This document shows, one piece after another, positions 8,180 through 16,592 of a stretch of DNA of 64,000 nt (its first letter is position 1; each line of letters begins with the position of its first letter). The DNA comes from Arthrobacter_H rhombi (lineage in GTDB: Bacteria; Actinomycetota; Actinomycetes; Actinomycetales; Micrococcaceae). Location of the stretch: positions 1 to 64,000 of the forward strand of contig NZ_BAAAIV010000011.1 of NCBI RefSeq assembly GCF_039526245.1, written 5' to 3'. Made by a program: the position numbers and the translations under genes. Under the pieces are notes generated by a model, which worked only from the letters and a program-made list of their open reading frames with translations, was not told the DNA's origin and ran no database searches.

Positions 8180-10132
8180 ATGATTTGCACGCCGCACCAC
8201 GACGGCTCGGCCCTGTACGTCGACCGCCAGGACCCCGCCCTGGGCGACACCGTCACCATCCGGCTGCGCGTTCCGCACGACCAGCCCACCCCCGGCGGGG
8301 TGTGGGTGCGCAGTATCCGCGATGCCGAGCCCCACTATGACGCAGCCACGCGCCTGGGTGAGGTCGACGGCTGGGTCTGGTGGCAAGCGCGGCTGCTCAT
8401 CGTCAATCCGGTCCAGAAGTACCGGTGGCTGCTGCGCACCGGGGCCACTCCCGGCAACCTCTGGGTCAATGCCCGGGGGACCGGGGCCCTGGACGTTCCC
8501 GACGTGCAGGATTTCAGGATCTGCGCCGGCCCTGCGGCACCGGCATGGATCCACAGCTCGGTGATGTACCAGGTCTTTCCCGACCGCTTTGCCCGCTCCG
8601 CTGCAGCGGACGGCCGGACGCTGCCCGACTGGGCCGTCGCCGCGGAGTGGAACACCAGTGCAGTCATCGGACGCGGCCCGGACACCCCGTACCAGTACTT
8701 CGGCGGTGACCTCGACGGGGTCAACGAACACCTGGACCACCTCGAGGCGATCGGCGCCACCGTCCTCTACCTGACCCCGATGTTCCCCGCCCGGTCCAAC
8801 CACCGCTACGACGCGGCGGCCTTCACCGGCATCGACCCGCTGCTCGGTGGCGATGAGGCCCTCATCCGCCTCGTGGGGGCCGCCCACGCCCGCGGGCTGC
8901 GCGTCGTTGGCGACCTGACCACCAACCATTCAGGCGACGCCCACGAGTGGTTCCGGGCCGCCTACCGCAACCCCGCCGCGCCCGAATCCGACTTCTACTA
9001 TTTCAGCTCCGGGAACACCGAATACCTGGCGTGGCTGGGCGTCGAGTCACTGCCCAAATTCAACTGGAGCTCCTCGGGGCTGCGCGACCGCTTCATCCTT
9101 GCCGACGACTCGATGGTGGCCCGCTGGCTCCAACCGCCCTTCAACCTGGACGGCTGGAGGATCGACGTCGGGAACATGACCGGCCGTGCCGGCGCCGATG
9201 ACTTCAACCACGAGATCGCCGGACTCATCCGCGACCGGATCGGCACGATCAACCCCGAAGCCCTGCTCGTGGCCGAATCGACGTCCGACGCCGCCCCCGA
9301 CTTCCAGGGCGATACGTGGCACGGGGCGATGACCTACACCAACTTCACCCGCCCGCTCTGGCAGTGGCTGGCCCGGCCGCCTGCCGGGTACGACGGCGAG
9401 GCCCCCGGGGCGGGCCACACCGCCGGAGCCCAACCCGGGCTGGTCCAGGACCCCGCGGGAAATGTCCTGGACCAGGGCTGGCCGGACTACTTCGGCCTGC
9501 CCCAGCGTGGGCCCGAGCGGATCGACGCCGAGGACTTCCTGGCCACCCACCTGGACTTCGCCGCTGCCTTCCCGTGGCGGGTGCGGCTGGCCAACCTGAA
9601 CGCCATCGACACCCATGACACCGCCCGGGCGGCCAGTGCCATCCTGCCCGGGGCCCAACCCCTGGCGGCCGCCCTGCAATTCACCCTGCCCGGGGTGCCG
9701 ATGGTCTTCATGGGAGACGAATTCGGGTTCGAGGGGTTCAACGGGGAGAAGTCACGCACGCCCATGCCCTGGAATGCCCCCGAGCGGATCCCTGCTGACC
9801 TGCGCGGACTCTATGCCGCGCTGTCCGCGTTGCGCCGTGAACATCCGGCGTTGACCTCCGGCGGCCTGCGTTGGGTCCACGCCACGGGCGGCATCCTGGC
9901 CTTTGTCCGCGAGGCGGCCGAGGCGTCGGTGCTGGTGGTCCTCTTCCGTGATGCTGCCACCGGGGTGGACCTGGGGGATCTTGCGCCCGGGCTGGCCGCC
10001 GGATTCGCGCCCCCTCGGCTCTGGGGCCACGGAACCGCCAGCGCAGTGCGTGAGGCGGGAGCCGGCGTCGTGGTCTCCGGGCAGGCCCTGTCAGCCGCGG
10101 CGTTCGCCTTACCCGGAACCCGCCTGCCGTAG
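8180..10132 (+). CDS. GH13 maltodextrin-degrading enzyme (neopullulanase/cyclomaltodextrinase/maltogenic amylase-like)
   Basis: 650 residues, no signal peptide. Residues 1-115 form a CBM34-like N-terminal beta domain (DPALGDTVTIRLRVP...). The catalytic barrel starts at WIHSSVMYQVFPDRFARS. The catalytic triad is visible: Asp329 (GWRIDVGNMTG), Glu366 (LLVAESTSD) and Asp480 (NAIDTHDTARA). A domain opening with VYQIFPDRF and an N-terminal accessory domain fits the neopullulanase/maltogenic amylase/cyclomaltodextrinase branch, which hydrolyses imported maltodextrins or cyclodextrins in the cytoplasm. AGGAGGA lies just upstream of the ATG. It sits 62 bp after malG and completes the uptake-and-degradation operon. 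Confidence 0.88.
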   Translation: MICTPHHDGSALYVDRQDPALGDTVTIRLRVPHDQPTPGGVWVRSIRDAEPHYDAATRLGEVDGWVWWQARLLIVNPVQKYRWLLRTGATPGNLWVNARGTGALDVPDVQDFRICAGPAAPAWIHSSVMYQVFPDRFARSAAADGRTLPDWAVAAEWNTSAVIGRGPDTPYQYFGGDLDGVNEHLDHLEAIGATVLYLTPMFPARSNHRYDAAAFTGIDPLLGGDEALIRLVGAAHARGLRVVGDLTTNHSGDAHEWFRAAYRNPAAPESDFYYFSSGNTEYLAWLGVESLPKFNWSSSGLRDRFILADDSMVARWLQPPFNLDGWRIDVGNMTGRAGADDFNHEIAGLIRDRIGTINPEALLVAESTSDAAPDFQGDTWHGAMTYTNFTRPLWQWLARPPAGYDGEAPGAGHTAGAQPGLVQDPAGNVLDQGWPDYFGLPQRGPERIDAEDFLATHLDFAAAFPWRVRLANLNAIDTHDTARAASAILPGAQPLAAALQFTLPGVPMVFMGDEFGFEGFNGEKSRTPMPWNAPERIPADLRGLYAALSALRREHPALTSGGLRWVHATGGILAFVREAAEASVLVVLFRDAATGVDLGDLAPGLAAGFAPPRLWGHGTASAVREAGAGVVVSGQALSAAAFALPGTRLP

Positions 10133-10162
10133 GTCTGCCCGAGGGAAGCCGGCCTCCCGGGG

Positions 10163-10192
10163 GCCATTTTGGAAAAGTACTTCCAGAATGGC
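10163..10192. promoter_or_regulatory. Imperfect palindrome upstream of the purine operon (candidate operator)
   Basis: 12-bp arms (10163-10174 and 10181-10192, one mismatch) surround AAGTAC. The inverted repeat lies 30 bp after the GH13 stop and about 157 bp before xdhA. That suits a regulator-binding site for purine catabolism. No regulator gene is adjacent and the cognate protein is unknown. Confidence 0.45.
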
Positions 10193-10286
10193 AGGTCGAT
10201 GTGTAAGCTGCATCACAGGAGCCATCGCCTGTTCGCATGGATAACCTGGTGTGGCTCTCCCGACCTCGTCGGCCCTAACCATGCCC

Positions 10287-10323
10287 CCAACGATGCTTCA
10301 ACGCATCGTGACGGCATCGTTGG
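10287..10323 (+). other. Two mutually exclusive hairpins in the xdhA leader
   Basis: The segment 10290-10296 can pair with 10303-10309 (7 bp, 6-base loop). The overlapping segment 10287-10296 can instead pair with 10314-10323 (10 bp). The second form ends 13 bases before the ribosome-binding site at 10336-10342. This could be a leader switch. It matches no riboswitch class that I can recognise. Confidence 0.4.
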
Positions 10324-10348
10324 TGGTCAGGCTGATGGAGGGATGACC

Positions 10349-12004
10349 ATGACCGAATCCGTGCAGGAAACCACCACGGACGCTGCGGCCACCGCCGTGT
10401 CCGTCAACGGCAGGCAGATGTCCATTGCGGGCGTCGCCCCGCACACGACCACGTTGCAGTGGCTGCGTGGCAGCGGCATCACCGGTCCCAAGGAAGGCTG
10501 CGCCGAAGGGGAGTGCGGCGCCTGCGCCGTGATGATCGCCCGCCCGGACGGTGACGGCGGAACCCGGTGGACCTCGATCAACTCCTGCCTGGTGCCCGCC
10601 GCCGCCATTGCGGGCCAGGAGATCTACACGGCCGAAGGGCTGGCATCCTCCGAAACGCTGCATCCGGTGCAGCAGGAGATGGCGATGCGGGGAGGCTCCC
10701 AATGCGGTTTCTGCACCCCCGGCTTCGTCTGCTCCATGGCCGCCGAGTACTACCGGAAGGACCGGGCCGGCTGCGCCTGTGGTGAGGGAGGCTGCGGTGT
10801 CACGCCCTCCACCTCCGACATCGTCTCCACCGCACGCGCCGTGCCCTCCGGCAACGAGCTGCCGTGGTCGCTGGTCGTCGACGATGATGCCCGGCGTCTG
10901 GACTCCGTGCTGCCGCCACGCACAGGGGACAACCCGCCGGCGAGGACCGAACCGGCTGTCCGGTATGCCTCGACGCGGGAACACGAACCGGAGGTGGGGC
11001 CCAACGGCTTCGACCTCCACGCCCTATCCGGAAACCTCTGCCGCTGCACCGGCTACCGGCCCATCCGGGACGCCGCCTTCGCCCTGGGCGACGTCGATCC
11101 GCAGGATGCGCTCGCACAACGTCGCGACCGGCCCGCGCCGGCCAGCAGCCCGCTGCGCCTGGGAAGCGCCGGCAGCGCCTTCGTCCGCCCGGCCGACCTT
11201 GACGAGGCCCTGGGCCTGCTCACCGAAACCCCGGACGCCGTCCTGCTGGCAGGATCGACGGACTGGGGCGTGGAACTGACCATCAAGCACCGTCGCGCCG
11301 CGTTGACGATCGCCATCGACCAGCTCCCCGAACTGCGACGTTTCAGCATCACCGAGGACCAGGTGGAGATCGGTGCCGGCATCGCGCTCTCCGAGGTCGA
11401 ACGTCTCCTCGACGGCTCGGTGCCACTGCTCGCGGAGGTCTTCCCGCTGTTCGCCTCGAAGCTGATTCGCAATGCAGCGACCATCGGCGGGAACCTCGGC
11501 ACCGGATCGCCGATCGGGGACATGGCCCCGGCCTTGCTGGCCCTGGACGCGGAGTTGGTGCTCGCTTCACCGCGGGGGGAGCGGACGGTCGCGCTGGCCG
11601 ACTACTTCACCGGCTACCGGCAGAGTGTGCGCACCGCAGATGAAATCATCCTCGCCGTGCGCATCCCGACGCCGGTCCTGCCGCTGGGCAGGTTCTACAA
11701 AGTCGCCAAACGCAAGTTCGACGACATCTCCTCGGTGGCCGTGGCCATTGCCGCCCGTGTCACCGACGGCACGGTCGAACAAATCCGCATCGGCGTGGGC
11801 GGTGCCGCCGCGACGACGCTGCGGGCCCGGGATACCGAAGCCGCCCTGCTCGGCAAACCGTGGACTGCCGAGAGCTTCCACGCCGCCGCAGAGGTCATGC
11901 AGGCCGAGGGCACCCCGATGTCCGACCACCGGGCCAGCGCCCGGTACCGCAGCGCCACCCTGGCCCAATCCATTCGTCGCTTCCACGAGGAGGCAACATC
12001 ATGA
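10349..12004 (+). CDS. xdhA: Xanthine dehydrogenase small subunit (2Fe-2S and FAD domains)
   Basis: 551 residues from the ATG at 10349, chosen because GGAGGG at 10337-10342 lies 6 bases upstream; the open frame extends further without support. Residues 15-90 form the plant-type 2Fe-2S domain (Cys51, 56, 59, 80). The second cluster uses Cys119 and 122 (QCGFCTPG) and Cys231 and 233 (LCRCTGYRPI). The FAD-binding domain follows from about 265, then the C-terminal CO-dehydrogenase-flavoprotein-like domain. It passes electrons from the molybdenum subunit to NAD+. Odd feature: the two halves of the second cluster are separated by about 108 residues instead of roughly 35, and this insert contains Cys142, 144 and 149 in GCACGEGGCG. 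It overlaps xdhB by ATGA. Confidence 0.93.
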   Translation: MTESVQETTTDAAATAVSVNGRQMSIAGVAPHTTTLQWLRGSGITGPKEGCAEGECGACAVMIARPDGDGGTRWTSINSCLVPAAAIAGQEIYTAEGLASSETLHPVQQEMAMRGGSQCGFCTPGFVCSMAAEYYRKDRAGCACGEGGCGVTPSTSDIVSTARAVPSGNELPWSLVVDDDARRLDSVLPPRTGDNPPARTEPAVRYASTREHEPEVGPNGFDLHALSGNLCRCTGYRPIRDAAFALGDVDPQDALAQRRDRPAPASSPLRLGSAGSAFVRPADLDEALGLLTETPDAVLLAGSTDWGVELTIKHRRAALTIAIDQLPELRRFSITEDQVEIGAGIALSEVERLLDGSVPLLAEVFPLFASKLIRNAATIGGNLGTGSPIGDMAPALLALDAELVLASPRGERTVALADYFTGYRQSVRTADEIILAVRIPTPVLPLGRFYKVAKRKFDDISSVAVAIAARVTDGTVEQIRIGVGGAAATTLRARDTEAALLGKPWTAESFHAAAEVMQAEGTPMSDHRASARYRSATLAQSIRRFHEEATS

Positions 12005-14370
12005 ACCCGTTCTCGTCCCGGCCGCTCGCCGGCCTCCCCGACGGCGGATCCACCGGCGTCGTCATGCCCCACGACGCGGCGTGGGAACACGTCACCGGTC
12101 GGGCCCTGTACACCGATGACCTGCCGCACCGTTCGGCCCACGTCCTGCACGCGTGGCCGCTGCAGGTCTTCGCCGCCCACGCACGGATCGACAGCCTCGA
12201 TGCCTCCACGGCCCGGACCATGCCCGGCGTCGCCCGGGTGCTCACCGCGGAGGACGTCCCCGGCCTGAACGACCACGGCGAACTCGGCGACGAGCCCCTG
12301 TTCCCGGAGGTCGTGCAATTCCACGGGCAGGCCGTGGCCTGGGTCCTCGCCGACACCCTCGAGCAGGCCCGGCTGGCCTGTGAGGCCATCGAGATCTCCT
12401 ACACGGAGCTGGACTCCATCATCACCACCCAGGAGGCCATCGCCGCCGGGCAGTTCCAGGGGCCACAGGCCACCTTGAGCCGCGGCGACGCCGACGCCGC
12501 ATTGGAGAAGGCCCCGCATCGCCTCAGCGGAGGAATCGACATCCAGGGCCAGGAGCACTTCTACCTGGAGACCCAGGCCTCGTTCGCGACAGTGGACGAA
12601 AGCGGTCAGGTCTTCATCCAGTGCTCGACCCAGGCACCCAGCCACACCCAGGAGGTCGCGGCCCGGGTGCTGGGCCTGTCGGCCAGCCAGGTTACCGTCC
12701 AGTGCCTGCGCATGGGCGGCGGTTTCGGCGGCAAGGAAACCAACGCCAATGCCTTCGCTTCCGTCGCCGCATTGGGCGCCGTGCTGACCGGCCGGCCCGT
12801 GAACGTGCGCTTGAACCGCACCCAGGACCTGACCCTGACGGGCAAACGCGGCGGCTTCCACGCCACCTGGGAAGCAGGACTGGACGATGAAGGGCACATC
12901 CTGGCCCTGAACGCCGTCATGACAGCGGACGGCGGCTACAGCGTGGACCTCTCACCCGCAGTGGTCAGCCGGGCACTGTGCCACATCGACAATGCCTACT
13001 ACCTGCCCGACGTGCACGTCACCGGGCGGATCGCCCGCACCAACAAGACCTCGCACACGGCGTTCCGCGGCTTCGGAGCACCCTCCGGGATGATCGTGAC
13101 CGAAGACCTGCTGGGCCAGGCCGCCACCAAGCTGGGCATCAGCCAAGCGGAGATCCGCCGCCGGAACTTCTACGCCCCCGGCCAGACCACTCCCTACGGG
13201 CAGGTGGTCAGCCAGGCCACGCGCATGGATGACATGTGGGATCAGCTCAAGGACACCAGCGGCTACGACACACGGCTGCGCGAGGTCGCCGACTTCAACG
13301 CCGGGCACCAGCACGTCAAACGCGGTCTGGCCATCACCCCGGTGAAGTTCGGCGTCTCGTTCAACAAGCCGGTCCTGAACCAGGCCGGCGCGCTCGTGCT
13401 CATCTACCGCGACGGATCGGTGCTCATCAACCACGGCGGCACCGAAATGGGGCAGGGCCTGCACCAGAAGATGCTGCAGGTCGCCGCCTCCGCACTGGGC
13501 GTGCCGTTGCGACGCGTCCGGCTGGCACCCACCCGCACCGACAAGGTGCCCAACAGCTCGGCCACCTCGGCCTCCACCGGCTCGGACCTCAACGGGGCAG
13601 CGGTCAAGAACGCCTGCGAGATGATCCTGGACCGGCTGGCACCCGTCGCCGCCAGCCGGCTCGGCGTCCACCCGAACGACGTGCGCATCACCGGCGACGT
13701 CGTCAGCGGACTGGGCACCGACCGGACCCTCGACTGGGCCGACCTCGTCGAAACTGCCTACCAGCAGCGGGTCTCGCTGTCGGCGGCCGGCTACTACCGG
13801 ACCGAGGGCCTGCACTTCGATCCGAGCACCTACCAGGGGAACGCCTTCAAGTACTACTCGCGGGGAGTCGCCGTCGCCGAGGTGGAAGTCGATGGCTACA
13901 CCGGCGCGTATACGACCCGCCGGGTGGACCTGCTGCACGACGTCGGCAGCTCGCTCTCGCCGCTGATCGACCTCGGCCAGATCGAAGGTGCGTTCGCCCA
14001 GGGAGCCGGCTGGCTCACCCAGGAGGACCTGCGCTGGGACACCACCGACGGGCCGAACCGTGGCAAGCTGCTGACCCAGGCAGCGAGCACCTACAAGCTG
14101 CCGTCCTTCTCGGAACTGCCGCAGGTGTTCAACGTCGACCTGTACGTCCACCCGACCGACGACGGCAGCATCTACGGCTCGAAGGCAGTGGGGGAACCCC
14201 CGCTCATGCTCTCGATCGCCGTGCGGGAGGCACTGCGGGCCGCGGCCGCAGCCTTCGGGGAACCGGGGCAGCAGGTCGAACTACCCTCCCCGGCCACCCC
14301 CGAGGCCGTGTACTGGGCCCTGGACCAGGCGCGCCACCCGGCAGCCTCCCCGGCCTTCGCGTCCGACTGA
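12001..14370 (+). CDS. xdhB: Xanthine dehydrogenase molybdopterin-binding subunit
   Basis: 789 residues from the ATG overlapping the xdhA stop. Residues 20-130 are the a/b hammerhead domain (VTGRALYTDDLP). The molybdenum cofactor domain carries RMGGGFGGKE, FRGFGAPSG, GGTEMGQGLHQKM and, near the C-terminus, GSKAVGEPPL with the catalytic Glu that activates the Mo-bound water. Length and motif order match bacterial XdhB. The enzyme oxidises hypoxanthine to xanthine and urate. It is the second gene of a five-gene operon whose other members supply the sulfurated cofactor (XdhC), produce xanthine from guanine (GuaD) and import purines. Confidence 0.95.
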   Translation: MNPFSSRPLAGLPDGGSTGVVMPHDAAWEHVTGRALYTDDLPHRSAHVLHAWPLQVFAAHARIDSLDASTARTMPGVARVLTAEDVPGLNDHGELGDEPLFPEVVQFHGQAVAWVLADTLEQARLACEAIEISYTELDSIITTQEAIAAGQFQGPQATLSRGDADAALEKAPHRLSGGIDIQGQEHFYLETQASFATVDESGQVFIQCSTQAPSHTQEVAARVLGLSASQVTVQCLRMGGGFGGKETNANAFASVAALGAVLTGRPVNVRLNRTQDLTLTGKRGGFHATWEAGLDDEGHILALNAVMTADGGYSVDLSPAVVSRALCHIDNAYYLPDVHVTGRIARTNKTSHTAFRGFGAPSGMIVTEDLLGQAATKLGISQAEIRRRNFYAPGQTTPYGQVVSQATRMDDMWDQLKDTSGYDTRLREVADFNAGHQHVKRGLAITPVKFGVSFNKPVLNQAGALVLIYRDGSVLINHGGTEMGQGLHQKMLQVAASALGVPLRRVRLAPTRTDKVPNSSATSASTGSDLNGAAVKNACEMILDRLAPVAASRLGVHPNDVRITGDVVSGLGTDRTLDWADLVETAYQQRVSLSAAGYYRTEGLHFDPSTYQGNAFKYYSRGVAVAEVEVDGYTGAYTTRRVDLLHDVGSSLSPLIDLGQIEGAFAQGAGWLTQEDLRWDTTDGPNRGKLLTQAASTYKLPSFSELPQVFNVDLYVHPTDDGSIYGSKAVGEPPLMLSIAVREALRAAAAAFGEPGQQVELPSPATPEAVYWALDQARHPAASPAFASD

Positions 14371-14385
14371 GCCGGACGGCTGACC

Positions 14386-15189
14386 ATGGACTGGCTCAAC
14401 GGTCTTGCGCACGCCCGCGACACCGGCACCGCCGGCATCCTCGCCACCATCGTCGAGGTCCGCGGACATTCACCCCGCGACGTCGGAGCGAAGATGTTCG
14501 TCTCATCCACCACCACATCCGGCAGCATCGGAGGCGGAAACATGGAAGCCACCGTGATCCACCGTGCCCGCACGATGCTCGACGAGGGGGCGACGACGAT
14601 GGTCGACACCGAATTCGGGCTCAACGAACACGCACGGGTCGAATACGGCACGCAATGCTGCGGCGGCACCGTACGGGTGCTGCTGGAACCGATCGGGCGG
14701 CGCCCCACGGTGGCCATCTTCGGCGCCGGGCATGTCGGCCAGGAACTGGCCCGCATCCTCAGCCGCAACGAGCTGGTCCTGCACCTGGCCGATTCCCGGC
14801 GGGGCATCGTCGGCGACGCCCTGGCCACCACCCTGGGGGACGGGCCCGCCACCGTCCACCTGCACACCCTGCCGGCACCGGAGACGCTGATCGCGACACT
14901 TCCGGATGACGCGCATGTCCTGATCCTCACCCATGACCACGCCGAGGACCTGATGCTCTGCGATGCGGCCCTGCGCCGCGGAGGTTTCGCCAGCGTGGGC
15001 GTCATCGGTTCCTCGGCCAAATGGGCCAGGTTCCGCAAGAAGCTCGCGGCCGAAGGCCACCCGGAACCGTCCATCGACAGGATCCACTGCCCCATCGGTG
15101 CACCCGATCTCCGGGGCAAGCACCCAGCAGCCATCGCCATCAGCGTCGCAGCCGACCTCATGCGCGTCTTCCAGAAAGTTGCATCATGA
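14386..15189 (+). CDS. xdhC: Xanthine dehydrogenase accessory protein XdhC
   Basis: 267 residues. It begins with the XdhC/CoxI domain (GTAGILATIVEVRGHSPRDVGAKM, then SGSIGGGNME) and has the conserved Cys pair in GTQCCGGTV. The C-terminal Rossmann fold starts at FGAGHVGQELA and contains TLPDDAHVLILTHDH. XdhC binds molybdenum cofactor, promotes its sulfuration and inserts it into XdhB. It begins 15 bp after xdhB and overlaps the next gene by ATGA. Confidence 0.93.
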   Translation: MDWLNGLAHARDTGTAGILATIVEVRGHSPRDVGAKMFVSSTTTSGSIGGGNMEATVIHRARTMLDEGATTMVDTEFGLNEHARVEYGTQCCGGTVRVLLEPIGRRPTVAIFGAGHVGQELARILSRNELVLHLADSRRGIVGDALATTLGDGPATVHLHTLPAPETLIATLPDDAHVLILTHDHAEDLMLCDAALRRGGFASVGVIGSSAKWARFRKKLAAEGHPEPSIDRIHCPIGAPDLRGKHPAAIAISVAADLMRVFQKVAS

Positions 15190-16592
15190 CCCACGACCGC
15201 CACCCACCCGCCTCGATCTTCCACGGTCTGGTCCTCGACACCCCCGAAGACCCCTTCTCCGGCGGGGAACTCCGTGCCGGGGAATGCGCGCTCGCCGTTC
15301 ACGACGGCGTCATCACCTTTCGCGGTTCCCTGGCCGAAGCCCAACGACTCCACCCCGGGGCGGAGGTCACCCAGATCGACGGTGTGCTGCTTCCCGGATT
15401 CGTGGACACCCACGTGCACTATCCGCAGCTGCGGATCATCGGCGGGCTGGGCATGCCGCTGCTGCAGTGGCTGGACCGCTGCGCGTTGCCGGAAGAGGCA
15501 CGCATGGCCGATCAGGAGTATGCACAGGACGTGGCGTCGGAGTTCGTGGACGGGCTGGTCGCGGCCGGCACCACCACCGCCCTGGTGTTCGGTGCCCACT
15601 TCGCCTCCGCCACCGATGCCCTGTTTGCCACCGCATACAGCAAGGGGTTGCGCATGACCGCCGGCCTCGTCGTGGCCGACCAGGAGCTGCGCGGGGACCT
15701 GCTGACCACCCCCGAGCGGGCCGCCAGCGAGGCAGCCGCGCTGATCGCCGCCTGGCACGGCAAGGGCAAGCTGCGGTACGCCGTCACCCCGCGCTTCGCC
15801 CTCTCCGCGAGCGAGGCATTGCTGGACTCCTGCCGCCGGACGATGGAGAGCGCCCCCGATCTGTTCTTCACCTCCCATGTGAACGAGAACCCCGCGGAAA
15901 TCGCCGTCGTCGCCGGGTTGTTCCCGAACGCCTCGAGTTACAGCGACGTCTATGACCGGCACGGCCTCCTGGGGCAGCGCAGCCTGTTGGCCCACAACGT
16001 CCATCCCACGGATGCGGAATTGGCCCGGCTGGCAGAAGCCGGCACGGCGGTGGCCCACTGTCCGTCGTCGAACTCCGCGCTGGGCAGCGGCCTGTTCCCG
16101 CTGCGCCGACACCTGGACGCCGGGGTGCGGGTCTCGCTGGGATCAGATGTGGGAGCCGGCACCGGGTTCAGCCACTTCAAGGAGGGTCTCCAGGCCTACT
16201 TCCACCAGCAACTGCAGCCGGACGGCCTGGAGCTCGGGCCCGTACACCTGCTGTATCTGGCCACCCGCGCTGGGGCGCTGGCCCTGGGCCACGACGACGT
16301 GGGCCACCTCGGCGTCGGTGCCGTCTTCGACGCCGTCGAGGTGGCCCCTGCCCCCGGAACCACACTGCACGCCATCCTCCGCCAGGCCGGGAGCGCGGAC
16401 CGCGCACTGGCCGGCATCTTCGCCAACGGGACCAGCGCGGACATCCACCGCGTCTGGATGGGCGGCGTGGCCAGCCCCGCCCGCCCCGGGCGCGACTCCT
16501 CCGGACACCCCACCCCGGAGGATCCTTCCTCGTCATTCCCGCCCCGTGAGCCACGCCGTCGTGGTCCACTGCTCCTTCAAGGAGAACCATGA
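15186..16592 (+). CDS. guaD: Guanine deaminase
   Basis: 468 residues from the ATG overlapping the xdhC stop. It belongs to the amidohydrolase superfamily, with metal-binding GFVDTHVHYPQL, the guanine-deaminase signature around FFTSHVNENPAEI, LAHNVHPTDAEL, and the Asp ligand in SLGSDVGAG. It converts guanine to xanthine plus ammonia, which feeds XdhAB. The last 40 or so residues (from GVASPARPGRDSSG) are Pro/Ser/Arg-rich, run through the ribosome-binding site of the next gene and look like a drifted tail. The stop overlaps the permease start by ATGA. Confidence 0.93.
   Translation: MTHDRHPPASIFHGLVLDTPEDPFSGGELRAGECALAVHDGVITFRGSLAEAQRLHPGAEVTQIDGVLLPGFVDTHVHYPQLRIIGGLGMPLLQWLDRCALPEEARMADQEYAQDVASEFVDGLVAAGTTTALVFGAHFASATDALFATAYSKGLRMTAGLVVADQELRGDLLTTPERAASEAAALIAAWHGKGKLRYAVTPRFALSASEALLDSCRRTMESAPDLFFTSHVNENPAEIAVVAGLFPNASSYSDVYDRHGLLGQRSLLAHNVHPTDAELARLAEAGTAVAHCPSSNSALGSGLFPLRRHLDAGVRVSLGSDVGAGTGFSHFKEGLQAYFHQQLQPDGLELGPVHLLYLATRAGALALGHDDVGHLGVGAVFDAVEVAPAPGTTLHAILRQAGSADRALAGIFANGTSADIHRVWMGGVASPARPGRDSSGHPTPEDPSSSFPPREPRRRGPLLLQGEP

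Noticed and set aside
10169..10348. N-terminal extension of XdhA
   Set aside because: The extra 60 residues have no conservation and precede the good ribosome-binding site at 10336-10342.
14172..16112. 646-residue leftward frame
   Set aside because: Antisense to xdhB, xdhC and guaD; no domain and no ribosome-binding site.
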